Below, piece after piece: positions 25,335 through 34,016 of a stretch of 64,000 bases of DNA (its first letter is position 1; each line of letters opens with the position of its first letter). The translations under genes and the position numbers were made by a program. This DNA is from Microbacterium memoriense. Lineage in GTDB: Bacteria > Actinomycetota > Actinomycetes > Actinomycetales > Microbacteriaceae. The stretch covers positions 159,054 through 223,053 of the forward strand of contig NZ_JAODOR010000003.1 in the NCBI RefSeq assembly GCF_025398275.1. Direction: 5' to 3'. Below the pieces are notes generated by a model. The model had not been told where the DNA came from and searched no databases. It saw only the letters and a program-made list of their open reading frames with translations.

Positions 25335-26657
25335 TCACTCCTGACCGCGTTGCGCGAGAAGTCGGCGCAAGCCATCGCCGATGTGTGCCGAATCCGCGGT
25401 GACAAGAGCGCCATCGCGCACCACGGCTGTGCCGGCCACGAACACGTCACGGGGGCGGCGCCCGGGCGAGGCCCACAGCAGGCCCGCAACCGGGTCGGCG
25501 ACGCCCGCGTCGGCGACGCCCGAGACATCCCAGATGCACACGTCAGCGGCCGCACCGGGGCGCAGGTGTCCGAGTTCGCTCCGGCCGAGGCCTCGGGCAG
25601 ATTCTTCCGTCGCCATCGCGAGTACCGAGCGCGCCGACAGAGCGGGGCCGATGAGGCCCGACACCTGCATCGCCAGGCGCGCGTCTGCCCACAGGTGTCC
25701 GGCATCGTTGGAGCCGCCTCCGCTCGTGCCGAGCCCGACAGCGACGCCCGCTGCCTGCAGATCGGCGACGGGCGCGACTCCCCAGCCCATCGGCACATCG
25801 CAGCCGGGCGCGTGCGTTGCCGAGGCGCCGCGAGCCGCAATCCGTGCGATCTCGTCTGCGGTGACCCCGCACAGATGGGCGAGTGTGACGTCGGGGGCAA
25901 GCCAACCCCATTCGTCGAGCAGGTCCAAGGGGCGGCGGCCGAAGCGCTCTTGGGCGACCGTGACATCCACCTGTTCGTTGGCTTGAGTGCGGCGCCGAAG
26001 GCCGTGCTGTGCGGCGACCTCGCCGAGCAGAGCAAACGTCTCGGCCGGATCGGAATGCACGCCAGCGGGGCCAACGGCCAGCTGCAGCATCCCGCCACGG
26101 GTCACGCCGCTGACATCCGAATCAGACAACCATGCGCTCGCGATCGCCTCGGCGCTGGCCGCCGCTTCCTGCGGATCGTCGCGCGCGGCGCCGCGCACGA
26201 ACACCAGGCGCCCGCCGAGCTGTTCCGCGGCATCCGCGGTCGCGGTCGCGAGTGCGAGGCTGTCGGCTCCGGCCGGCCACGTGAGGTGATGATCGGCGAC
26301 GGTCGTCACGCCCGCGAGCAGGCCCTCGGCTACGCCGACGGATGCCGCGGCCCGCGCGAGCTCTGCGTCGACTCCGATACGCGAATATGCCGCGGCCATT
26401 GTCGGCAGCCAGGTGGCCATGGGGACGCTCCGCGTGCCGGGGAGTGTCCGGAACGCGCTTTGCAGCAAGTGATGGTGCGCGTTGATCAGCCCCGGGGTGA
26501 GGACGCAGCCGGTGGCGTCGATCTCGATCTCGTCGCCGCGTGCGTGCTCGTGGACGACTCCGTCGCGAATAATCAGCTCGGCGCCGGCTGCGAGCTCAAC
26601 ACCCCCGCCGATCACGATGGCGACGGCACCCGTGAATCGATAGCCGGTCGAGCTCAC
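25335..26657 (-). CDS. Amidohydrolase-superfamily protein with altered metal ligands
   Basis: 440 residues, related to the 8-oxoguanine deaminase / AtzB branch of the amidohydrolases. The first metal motif NAHHHLLQS is intact and LAHLCGV is present. The usual HxxE reads QANE (CAA codon) and the usual GTDG/GVDG reads GTSG (AGC codon), so two expected metal ligands are replaced. It could be a non-catalytic homologue, a divergent enzyme with another ligand set, or a member whose alignment I misjudge. It is the last gene of the catabolic operon. GTG 26657 overlaps the MetF-like stop, with GGAGG five bases upstream. Confidence 0.82.
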   Translation of the reverse strand: MSSTGYRFTGAVAIVIGGGVELAAGAELIIRDGVVHEHARGDEIEIDATGCVLTPGLINAHHHLLQSAFRTLPGTRSVPMATWLPTMAAAYSRIGVDAELARAAASVGVAEGLLAGVTTVADHHLTWPAGADSLALATATADAAEQLGGRLVFVRGAARDDPQEAAASAEAIASAWLSDSDVSGVTRGGMLQLAVGPAGVHSDPAETFALLGEVAAQHGLRRRTQANEQVDVTVAQERFGRRPLDLLDEWGWLAPDVTLAHLCGVTADEIARIAARGASATHAPGCDVPMGWGVAPVADLQAAGVAVGLGTSGGGSNDAGHLWADARLAMQVSGLIGPALSARSVLAMATEESARGLGRSELGHLRPGAAADVCIWDVSGVADAGVADPVAGLLWASPGRRPRDVFVAGTAVVRDGALVTADSAHIGDGLRRLLAQRGQE

Positions 26658-27709
26658 AGTTCCTCCTTCAGACGGTGCGCGATCTCGGCGAGACTCTGCG
26701 CATGTTCGGTCTCACGCCCGGGGGCCGCGCCGCCGGACAGATCGACCCCGACGACCCCCTCGATCTGAAGCATGGCCAGGGAGAGTGAGACGGCGGCGGC
26801 GATACCTGCTTCGCGGGGATCCGCCGCGCTGAGAATGCTCTCGAGATAGCCGGGTGGCAACACGAGGGTCGTGAAAGTGCGGAGCAGGTGCGCAGACCCC
26901 TCGTCGAGCACGACCGGCACGCACGGGAGGAAGCCGGAGGTGCTCCCCAGCATCCGCGCCTGTGCAATGAAGCGCGCCACGGGTTCGGCGCCGCCGCAGT
27001 GATTGACAAAGCACAACTCTGCGCCCGCCTTCTCCTTTTCGCGGAGGCGAGCAGCCCGTCGATCGACCGGCGGAGTGGTGGGCGATTCCGCAACAGACAC
27101 AAGATGCCCCGCGGCACGGGCCAGAGCGGTGAGCTCGGTCGCGTCGAGATCGAACACCGGCATGGCATCGGGACGTGAACCGGTATGGGTGTGGTCGCCC
27201 GTGATGCAATGAACGACACCGGCTCCGGCATGCGCGAGCCCGGCAAGCTCGCCTTCGAGCGCCACCCGGTTGCGGTCTCGACAGTTCAGCCCGATGAAGG
27301 GCAGCATGTCCGCGTCGGCGATCAAGCGGGCGCGATAGCTCGGTGCGAACTGCACGCGCGCGGGCCCCGCATCGCCGGAGAGGACGGCGTCGACTGGCCC
27401 AGCCATGGCCGCGACGCACTCCTCGAGCGAGCGCGCGTCGACCGCACGCGCCGGAAAGTCCGCGACGACGAGAGGCCGCTCACCGAGCAGTGCGCGGACG
27501 CGCTCGGACCCGGCTGACGGTGACTGAACGACCGTCGGGGCGGGTGGCCTGCGCCACCCCACCGTGTCGATATCGACGAAGGCGCAGCGCGTCGCAGCGT
27601 CGATCTCACACGATCCGTCGAACCCGACGCCGCCGCATGGCCCATAGGTCATGTGCTTCGGGCACGACGAGCTGCTGTCAACCGGCAAGGAAGCGCCTCT
27701 CCCAACCAT
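26654..27709 (-). CDS. MetF-like protein with N-terminal Cys motif (MTHFR family)
   Basis: About 351 residues. The N-terminal CPKHMTYGPCGGVGFDGSCE motif resembles the cysteine-rich MTHFR_C/MetV-type domain seen in acetogens and some demethylation systems. The rest is a MetF-like barrel: GLNCRDRNRVALEGELAGLAHAG, CITGDHTHTG, MPVFDLDATELTAL. Such proteins interconvert methylene- and methyl-tetrahydrofolate, usually with a partner. This suggests that the pathway releases or uses a one-carbon unit. The start is uncertain: ATG 27709 overlaps the previous gene by 32 bases, TTG 27688 has GAGAGG suitably placed, and a longer frame reaches 27754. The stop overlaps the next gene as GTGA. Confidence 0.8.
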   Translation of the reverse strand: MVGRGASLPVDSSSSCPKHMTYGPCGGVGFDGSCEIDAATRCAFVDIDTVGWRRPPAPTVVQSPSAGSERVRALLGERPLVVADFPARAVDARSLEECVAAMAGPVDAVLSGDAGPARVQFAPSYRARLIADADMLPFIGLNCRDRNRVALEGELAGLAHAGAGVVHCITGDHTHTGSRPDAMPVFDLDATELTALARAAGHLVSVAESPTTPPVDRRAARLREKEKAGAELCFVNHCGGAEPVARFIAQARMLGSTSGFLPCVPVVLDEGSAHLLRTFTTLVLPPGYLESILSAADPREAGIAAAVSLSLAMLQIEGVVGVDLSGGAAPGRETEHAQSLAEIAHRLKEEL

Positions 27710-28301
27710 CGGCGCGACGGGTGTATTCGACGCGCCTGCTCGCGGTGTCGTCACTGCCGAACCAGAAGGTCAGCCGGTCGGGGCGCACGAGGTAGCCGAC
27801 CCACGAGGGTGGGGGAACGAAGCTTGCCTCCTGGGCGCTTGCAAAGTCGGCCCACGCGGCGACCCGCTCCGGCTGGGGAAGGGCCGCGAACTCGGGTGTG
27901 TTCTGCCACGCAAGCTGTTGCAGATAGGGCGGGCGTGCCGCGTAGGCCCGCCGCTGTTCGTCTGCGGATGCCGGTTCAGCGCGCCCTTGCACGACGAGCT
28001 GGTGGCGCGAGTCGGGGGTCGGCGTACCGAGAAGCGGAATGCACAGCGCGACGAGAGCAGACCGCGTGACCTGGGCGACCTTGCGCGATCGTGCGTCGGT
28101 GTGCCAGTAGAAGCCCTCGGCATCCCACTCCGACAGCAGCAGCGACCGGGCATCGGGCGCCCCGTTCTCATCGAGCGTCGCGAGCGTCATGAGTGGGCGC
28201 GCGGGGTCGTCGTTCGCGGGTAGCCAGACGGACAGGAGCCGCGACGGGTCGTCCGGGAGGTCGGCCCATTCGTCGGCAGAGAGTTCACCGTGCATGGTCA
28301 T
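27678..28301 (-). CDS. PNPOx/PdxH-like flavin-dependent oxidase
   Basis: 207 residues of the pyridoxamine 5'-phosphate oxidase fold. Recognisable parts are ATLDENGAPDARSLLLSEW, FYWHTDARSRKVAQV, and the C-terminal dimerisation stretch VPPPSWVGYLVRPDRLTFWFG and RVEYTRRADGW. This looks like a PdxH paralogue, because it lies in a catabolic operon rather than with B6 genes. It may oxidise an amine or reduce a flavin for a partner. ATG 28301 overlaps the creatininase stop (ATGA). Confidence 0.83.
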   Translation of the reverse strand: MTMHGELSADEWADLPDDPSRLLSVWLPANDDPARPLMTLATLDENGAPDARSLLLSEWDAEGFYWHTDARSRKVAQVTRSALVALCIPLLGTPTPDSRHQLVVQGRAEPASADEQRRAYAARPPYLQQLAWQNTPEFAALPQPERVAAWADFASAQEASFVPPPSWVGYLVRPDRLTFWFGSDDTASRRVEYTRRADGWERRFLAG

Positions 28302-29077
28302 ACCGCCCTGGGGCCGATCGGCCATCTCGAGATCTCGTCGATTGTGGCGACGCCGTCCTCGACCAGCCGCGCCGCCAACGCGGCACCTTCCGCTGCGGTC
28401 GCCGTCGTCGGGTCGCCGATCACTCCACCCGACGCGAAGTCGTCCGAGCACCAGCCGAACTGCACGGGGCTCGCGGCGAAGCCGATGCGCTCGAAGCCCG
28501 CGAGTGCGTCGGGGACGGCACGAGTCGCAGCGGTCGTATCGACCAGGTCGGGCCGCAGGTGCATGAGCAGCGACGTCTCACCGTGCCCGCCGTGAATCCC
28601 GAAGCCGCGCTCATCGGGGCCAGCCGGGACTCGCACGCCGTCGAGGAAGGTGTTCAAGCCGAACTGGCGCCGCAACTCACGCAGCGCCACGTTGAGCGGG
28701 GCGATATTGCCCCCGTGCCCGTTGTAGAAGAGCACGGTGCGTGCCGGAGTCGCAGCGATCGAGCGGCCGAGGTCGACGAGGACTCGTGCGAACGTCTCTC
28801 CGGAGAGCCACAGGGTCCCGGGCGCCCACGCGTGTTCGTCCGACTTCGTCACGCCGAGCGCTGGCAGAAGCCACGCGTCGTGACCGGCCTGGGTCGCGGC
28901 ATCCACGATGCGCGCGGCGATCTCTTCCGCCATCACGAGATCCGTCGAGAGCGGGAGATGCCCGCCGTGGTGTTCGATTGCGCCGACCGGCAACACCAGG
29001 ATCGACGAGGACGTCAGCGCCTCCGTGAGGGCGGGACCCGAGAGGTCACCCCAACGTCGCGAGCGCAGGACGCTCAC
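28298..29077 (-). CDS. Creatininase-family amidohydrolase
   Basis: 259 residues from GTG 29077, overlapping the previous stop and preceded by GGGGAG. The metal site is complete: E35-H-H37-GG-H40-LPLSTD46 (family pattern ExHxxHLPxxTD), then FYNGHGGN and HGGHGETSLLM with the further acidic ligand. The family hydrolyses cyclic or linear amides: creatinine, formamidopyrimidines, mycofactocin precursors. The missing creatinase and sarcosine oxidase genes argue against creatinine here. The neighbouring deaminase-like genes make ring opening of a heterocycle the simplest guess. Confidence 0.88.
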   Translation of the reverse strand: MSVLRSRRWGDLSGPALTEALTSSSILVLPVGAIEHHGGHLPLSTDLVMAEEIAARIVDAATQAGHDAWLLPALGVTKSDEHAWAPGTLWLSGETFARVLVDLGRSIAATPARTVLFYNGHGGNIAPLNVALRELRRQFGLNTFLDGVRVPAGPDERGFGIHGGHGETSLLMHLRPDLVDTTAATRAVPDALAGFERIGFAASPVQFGWCSDDFASGGVIGDPTTATAAEGAALAARLVEDGVATIDEISRWPIGPRAV

Positions 29078-30408
29078 AGCTGGCTCCCCGTGTGGAAGGT
29101 GCCCGGCGGCACAAGCTTGCCCGGGTTCAAGAGCCCGTGCGGATCGGTTTCGCTGGCGAGGGTGATCGTCTCGGCCGGCTCGTAGTCGACGTACCACTGG
29201 TGCGGATTGTGCCAGCCGACCCCGAGCTGCTCGATCTTGGGGAGCCCCGCATACACCGCCTCGGCACCGCGATACACGCCCGCGAGCATGCCGATCGGTC
29301 GTCCCTGCTGCGCCTCGATGTGCAGCATCCCGCCTTCATACACATCGTGCAAGTCGTCGATGCGGTCGACGATTGCGTCGCCCCAGACCTCGACGTGGAA
29401 GTACGTGTCGGGGTAGGCCTTCTGCAGCCATTCGATCGGGTGGTTGTAGCTGGTCATCGAGAGCTTGATGCACGCCTGGGCGCCCTCGCGCACATCTTCC
29501 ACGCGTCCGCCTGCCTCTTCGACGAGTGCCCTGGCGGCGTCGATCGTCGCGGCGTCGAGGATCGCCCGCAGGCTCGCGCGCCCGGCCGGGATGGCGGCAT
29601 CGCGGGGGAGCGCTTCGGCGAGGGTCGGCAGATCGCCCGAGACCAGACGCGGAGTCGGAGAGAGCTCGGGGAAGCTGCGGATGACGGCCAGCAGGTCGTG
29701 GAAGTCATCGAAGCTGGCGAAGAACGCCCGCCACTCCTGCAGCGGCTCGAGCCGAACGGTCACCGTCGCGATGACGCCCACCGTGCCGTATTTGTGCAGA
29801 TAAGGCTCGGTTGCCGCGTCCTCCAGATGCACGAGCTGCGCGTCGGGGACGGCGTGGACGACGTCGAGCGCCGTCACGAAGCCGGTGTGGATCATGCCGT
29901 GCGCGATCGATCCGGTGCCGCCGGAACCGCCCGAGACGAAGCCGCCGACGGTCGATTGCGCCGTCGACGGATACTGCAGCACTTGCTGGCCCGCACGGTT
30001 CGCCGCTTGCTCGATCGCGATCATCGTGGCGCCGGCTTCGGCACGCAGCCAGCCATCACCCACGTCCAGAATGCGTCGCGCCTTCGTCGTGTCGAGCACG
30101 AGTCCACCGGCCATCGGCAGGGTCTGGCCATAGTTGGCAGTCCCTTTGCCTCGAGGGGTGATCGGCACACCGTGGCGCACGGCCGCCGCGACCGCCGTCG
30201 CGATGTCTTCGGCGTTCCTGGGCATCACCACGAGCTGCGCGCGGCCCAAGGGAAGCTGCTCGGCGATGACGGGGGACAAGTGCGATCCATCGATCGATGC
30301 GCGATCCAGCGCCTCTGGCTCATCACTGACGGCGTCGGGGCCGAGCAGGTCGCGCAGTTCGGCCGCCAGAGCGCCGATCGCCTGGGGGTCGATGACCTCG
30401 TTGGGCAT
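29074..30408 (-). CDS. FAD-binding oxidase (VAO/PCMH family)
   Basis: 444 residues from ATG 30408 with GAGG nine bases upstream. The N-terminal PCMH flavin domain shows VVMPRNAEDIATAVAAAVRHGVPITPRGKGTANYGQ and LQYPSTAQSTVGGFVSGGSGGTGSIAHG. The C-terminal end ASETDPHGLLNPGKLVPPG is the usual FAD-contacting tail of GlcD-type enzymes. These oxidise alcohols, hydroxy acids or amines. No covalent-flavin His was assigned. It lies between the SDR and the creatininase, consistent with successive oxidation and ring-cleavage steps. Confidence 0.88.
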   Translation of the reverse strand: MPNEVIDPQAIGALAAELRDLLGPDAVSDEPEALDRASIDGSHLSPVIAEQLPLGRAQLVVMPRNAEDIATAVAAAVRHGVPITPRGKGTANYGQTLPMAGGLVLDTTKARRILDVGDGWLRAEAGATMIAIEQAANRAGQQVLQYPSTAQSTVGGFVSGGSGGTGSIAHGMIHTGFVTALDVVHAVPDAQLVHLEDAATEPYLHKYGTVGVIATVTVRLEPLQEWRAFFASFDDFHDLLAVIRSFPELSPTPRLVSGDLPTLAEALPRDAAIPAGRASLRAILDAATIDAARALVEEAGGRVEDVREGAQACIKLSMTSYNHPIEWLQKAYPDTYFHVEVWGDAIVDRIDDLHDVYEGGMLHIEAQQGRPIGMLAGVYRGAEAVYAGLPKIEQLGVGWHNPHQWYVDYEPAETITLASETDPHGLLNPGKLVPPGTFHTGSQL

Positions 30409-30449
30409 GGGGGTGTTCCTCTCGTGAGTGGTGACTGCGGCCTGCGGTG

Positions 30450-31193
30450 CTAGTGCATGACCATTCCGCCGGTCACGTTCAGCGCTTGTCCGGTGATGTA
30501 GCCGCCATCGGTGGCGAGGTAGGCCACGAGGCCCGCGACATCGTCCGGTTCGCCGAGCCGACCGAGCGGGGAGCGCTGCGTCCACTGCGCGATCTGCTCC
30601 TCGGTGCGCGTTCCCGCGCCCATCTCGGTGAGCACATATCCGGGGCAGATCGCGTTGACCGTCACGCCCCGGGGGCCCCATTCGATCGCGGCCGCCCGTG
30701 TGAGCGCGACGACGGCCGACTTGGATGCCGCATAGTGGGCTTCCATCGCCCCACCGGACTTGGCGGCCATGCTGGCGAGGTTGACGATGCGGCCGTGGTC
30801 CTGCGCCATCATGCTGGGGGCGACGGCTTGCATTGTGGTCAGTGTCGCTCGCGCGTTGATGTTCAGGACGCGATCCCACTCCGCGTCATTGATGTCGAGC
30901 AGCGCAAGAGCGCGGAAGACACCCGCGGCGTTGACGAGCAGATCGACGCCGCCGAGTGCCTCGATCGCCGCCTGGACGACACTCCGTGTCTGCGCGGGGT
31001 CGGCGAGGTCGACCGGGAGATAGGCCGCCCCGATGCTCGCCGCCCGGGTGGCGGCGGCATCCGTGTGGAGGTCGAGAACGATCACGTCCGCGCCCTCCTC
31101 GAGCAAGCGGCGCACGATCGCGGCGCCGATCCCGCCGACCCCTCCGGTGACGATGGCCTTGGCGCCGTGAAGGCGGGTGCGGGGAGTCGTCAT
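30450..31193 (-). CDS. Short-chain dehydrogenase/reductase
   Basis: 247 residues of classical SDR type. The nucleotide loop is T16-GGVGGIG23, NAAG follows near 88-91, and the catalytic Ser141, Tyr154 and Lys158 are all present (HYAASKSA). Asp at the end of the second strand (VLDLHTD) favours NAD(H). The tail GQALNVTGGMVMH is typical. Likely oxidises or reduces a hydroxyl group of the pathway substrate. Only 39 bases separate it from the substrate-binding protein gene upstream. Confidence 0.92.
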   Translation of the reverse strand: MTTPRTRLHGAKAIVTGGVGGIGAAIVRRLLEEGADVIVLDLHTDAAATRAASIGAAYLPVDLADPAQTRSVVQAAIEALGGVDLLVNAAGVFRALALLDINDAEWDRVLNINARATLTTMQAVAPSMMAQDHGRIVNLASMAAKSGGAMEAHYAASKSAVVALTRAAAIEWGPRGVTVNAICPGYVLTEMGAGTRTEEQIAQWTQRSPLGRLGEPDDVAGLVAYLATDGGYITGQALNVTGGMVMH

Positions 31194-31232
31194 CGGAGGG
31201 GCCTGTCTAGAGTGCGGGTGGTGGCGTGCGGA

Positions 31233-32408
31233 TCAGAAGCTGATCGACGAGTCGAGGAACTGGTCGGTCCAGATGTCGTCGACGGTCACGCCTTCCTTCA
31301 CCGGCAGGCTCTGCTCGGTGTAGATCGGAGTGACGAGGTCGAACAGCTCGGTCATGCGCTCGGGGTCAACCGTGCCCATCTCACCGTTCGCGTCGTTGCC
31401 GGCGATGCCGTCGTTCAGCATCGTCTCCACCGAGAATTCGGCCACGCCCTGGCTGTACACCCAGCCGGTGTCGTACGCCTCGACGAGCTCAAGGACCAGA
31501 TCGATCGTCGACTGCGGGTCGGCGAAGAAGTCGACCGTTGCCTGCTGGAGGACCGGCACGAGGGCCGTGAGGCACTCGCTGTACGTGTCGATGTTCTCGG
31601 GGATCACGCTGAGGACGGCGGCGTACTTCGGGTAGCCCGCGTCGTTGATCAGCTGGTAGGCGACCGGCTTGCCCCACTGCTCGACCTCGTTCTCGTAGAT
31701 GTACGGCTCAGCGGAGGCGAAGCCCTGCTGCGCGATCGCGCCACCCTCGGAGACGAACACGGCGGGAGCGCCGTCGTACGTCGAGTCGATCTGGTCGGCG
31801 GACAGGATGCCCTGGCCGACGAACGCGTCGATGTAGGTGCCGCCCGGGAAGACGCGAATCGTGACGCCCTCGGCGCCGAGATCGGCGATGCCCTCAACAT
31901 CGGGGTAGGTCTCGGGGTCCCACATGAGCATCTGCGGGTCCTTCTGGAGCGGGGCGAAGACGCCGACGGTCGGCAGGTCGCCCGAGTGCGCGATCGCCTC
32001 GTCCGTGCCGACGTACGCCAGGAAGATCGACGGGTCGTTGTACATCTGGGCGTTGGGCTGCGTGAAGCCGGTGGCCGGACCGCCGGAGAGGATCGTCACA
32101 TCGACCCCGGTGTATTCGCCGGAAGTCACGAGAGGGCCGGTCACCGACTTCTCGTCGCTGTCGACCGTGTAGTCGTCGCCGACGAGCTCGTAGAGGTGTC
32201 CGTGCTCGGACTCGGGGTTCCAGTCGGTCTGGATGCGGATGTCGGCGGGACATCCGGCGGCGGCCAGGTCCACGGCGCCGATCTCGAGGTCGCCGGACGG
32301 GGACGACACGGCGGGCTCGGGCGACGAGGACGAGCAGCCGGCGAGCGTCAGCGCGCTCACGACGACCAGGCCTGCCGCGGCGTAGCCGCTCTTGCGTGCA
32401 ATTCGCAT
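31233..32408 (-). CDS. ABC transporter substrate-binding lipoprotein (NMT1 / ThiY-like)
   Basis: 391 residues with a lipoprotein signal; lipobox TLAGC with Cys25, then a Ser-rich linker. The mature part starts IRIQTDWNPESEHGHLYEL, the pattern of NMT1/THI5-like proteins that bind pyrimidines, flavins or sulfonates. FAPLQKDPQMLMW and RVFPGGTYIDAFVGQGIL follow. It lies directly before the permease in the same operon, and the three form one importer. Affinity for a planar N-heterocycle would fit the enzymes encoded downstream, but that is inference. Confidence 0.88.
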   Translation of the reverse strand: MRIARKSGYAAAGLVVVSALTLAGCSSSSPEPAVSSPSGDLEIGAVDLAAAGCPADIRIQTDWNPESEHGHLYELVGDDYTVDSDEKSVTGPLVTSGEYTGVDVTILSGGPATGFTQPNAQMYNDPSIFLAYVGTDEAIAHSGDLPTVGVFAPLQKDPQMLMWDPETYPDVEGIADLGAEGVTIRVFPGGTYIDAFVGQGILSADQIDSTYDGAPAVFVSEGGAIAQQGFASAEPYIYENEVEQWGKPVAYQLINDAGYPKYAAVLSVIPENIDTYSECLTALVPVLQQATVDFFADPQSTIDLVLELVEAYDTGWVYSQGVAEFSVETMLNDGIAGNDANGEMGTVDPERMTELFDLVTPIYTEQSLPVKEGVTVDDIWTDQFLDSSISF

Positions 32409-32466
32409 GATTCTCCTAGTGATGTGGATGGTGCCCTGTGGTGCGTTGACGGACGAGCTCAGCGGG

Positions 32467-33279
32467 TCAGCCGAAGTCGTACCACTTGCCGACGGCGCGA
32501 CGAGCGAGCCAGCCGAAGAACAGGAAGATGACCACGCCGAACAGCGAAGCCACCAGGATCGAGGCGAACAGTTCCGGGCTCTGCAGGCGCGACTGGTACT
32601 TCGCGATCAGTGCGCCGATGCCGGGTGTGCCGCGCTGGAAGAAGAAGTCGCCGACGATGGCACCGACGATCGACAGGCCCGCCGAGATCCGCATTCCCGC
32701 GAACATCGCCGGCAGTGCCGTCGGAAGCTCGAGCTTCTTCAGGACAATCCATCGGCTGGCCTTCTGCAGCTGGAAGAGCTCCCGCGCGGCGCGATCGACC
32801 GATTGGAGGCCGAACAGCGTGTTCGACACGATCGGGAACAGCGCGATCAGGACGCACACGATCGTTCTGGCGATGAAGTCGTAGCCGAACCAGAACCCGA
32901 TCAGCGGGACGACAGCGAGGATCGGAATCGACTGGAGGATGACCGCGTAGGGGAAAGTCGTTCGCTCGACCCACTTCGCGAGGTTCATCGCGATCGCCCA
33001 GACAACGCCGATCACGATCGCGATGATGAGGCCCACGAGCGCGACCTGCGCCGTGTTCCACAATGCCTCGAAGATCTCCGGTCCGCTGTTCGGATCCGTG
33101 TAGACGGCGAAGATCACGTGTGGCTGCGGCATGAGGTACCCGCGCGTGCCGAGTAGGACATTGACGAGGTAGACAACCCCGATGATCAGCGCGAGCAGGA
33201 CGATCGGCGGCACCCAGCGGCTGGGAGCGGCGCGGCGCGGCGTGCGGCGGCGCGGCGTGGAACGGTCGACGTCAGACAT
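32467..33279 (-). CDS. ABC transporter permease (SsuC/TauC/ThiX type)
   Basis: 270 residues with an Arg/Pro-rich N-terminus, then about six transmembrane helices (first VLLALIIGVVYLVNVLLG). The EAA loop ELFQLQKASRWIVLKKLELPTALPAMFAGMRI contacts the ATPase. It belongs to the permeases paired with NMT1-type binding proteins. The start shares one base with the ATPase stop (TGATG), so translation is coupled. Confidence 0.92.
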   Translation of the reverse strand: MSDVDRSTPRRRTPRRAAPSRWVPPIVLLALIIGVVYLVNVLLGTRGYLMPQPHVIFAVYTDPNSGPEIFEALWNTAQVALVGLIIAIVIGVVWAIAMNLAKWVERTTFPYAVILQSIPILAVVPLIGFWFGYDFIARTIVCVLIALFPIVSNTLFGLQSVDRAARELFQLQKASRWIVLKKLELPTALPAMFAGMRISAGLSIVGAIVGDFFFQRGTPGIGALIAKYQSRLQSPELFASILVASLFGVVIFLFFGWLARRAVGKWYDFG

Positions 33280-34016
33280 CAGTGGTGCCCCTCTCGGAGT
33301 GCGTGCGAGACCTTGCCGACCAGCTCGGCGAACGCGCCGGTGTAGCGGATCTCGGGATCGCGCGGCATGTCGAAGGGCACGTCGAATGTGTCGACGATGC
33401 GCCCGGGGCGCCCGGACATGACGACGACCTTCGTGGACAGGTAGACGGCTTCCGACACGGAGTGCGTGATGAACAGCGCGGCGAACTGCGTCTTCACGAA
33501 CAGGCGCAGCAGCTCGTCGTTCAAGTGCTCCCGGGTGATCTCATCGAGCGCACCGAACGGTTCATCGAAGAGGAACAGCTCGGGATCGAGCGTCAGCGAC
33601 CTCGCGAGCGACGTGCGCATGCGCATGCCACCGGAGAGCTGTCGCGGCAAGTGCTTCTCGAATCCCTTCAGCCCGACGAGATCGATCGTCTCGGCGGCCT
33701 TCTTCGACCGCACGGCCTTGGTCTGCCAGTTCAGTTCGGCGAGCAGTTCGACGTTGGCCTGAACGTCCCGCCAGGGCAGGAGCGTCGCGTCTTGGAAGAC
33801 GTAGCCGATGCGGCTCGTGTCGACCGTCGCGGTGCCGTCGCTGGCGTGTTCGAGGCCCGAAGCGATGCGCAGCAGCGTCGACTTTCCGCAGCCCGAGGGT
33901 CCGACGACGGTGACGAACTCGCCCCGGTTGACGGTGAGGTCGACCCCGCGAAGTGCGACGGTGCCGTTGGGGAAGGTCATCTCGACGTTCGCGAAGTCGA
34001 GGAGTGTGTCGGTCAC
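33279..34016 (-). CDS. ABC transporter ATP-binding protein (SsuB/TauB type)
   Basis: 245 residues from GTG 34016, which overlaps the stop of the preceding amidohydrolase by four bases. Walker A GPSGCGKST, Q-loop YVFQDATLLPW, signature LSGGMRMRTSLARSL, Walker B LFLFDEPFGALD and the switch His in FITHSVSEAV are all intact. It powers the importer formed with the next two genes. A longer in-frame extension upstream lies over the neighbouring gene and is not used. Confidence 0.95.
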   Translation of the reverse strand: MTDTLLDFANVEMTFPNGTVALRGVDLTVNRGEFVTVVGPSGCGKSTLLRIASGLEHASDGTATVDTSRIGYVFQDATLLPWRDVQANVELLAELNWQTKAVRSKKAAETIDLVGLKGFEKHLPRQLSGGMRMRTSLARSLTLDPELFLFDEPFGALDEITREHLNDELLRLFVKTQFAALFITHSVSEAVYLSTKVVVMSGRPGRIVDTFDVPFDMPRDPEIRYTGAFAELVGKVSHALREGHH

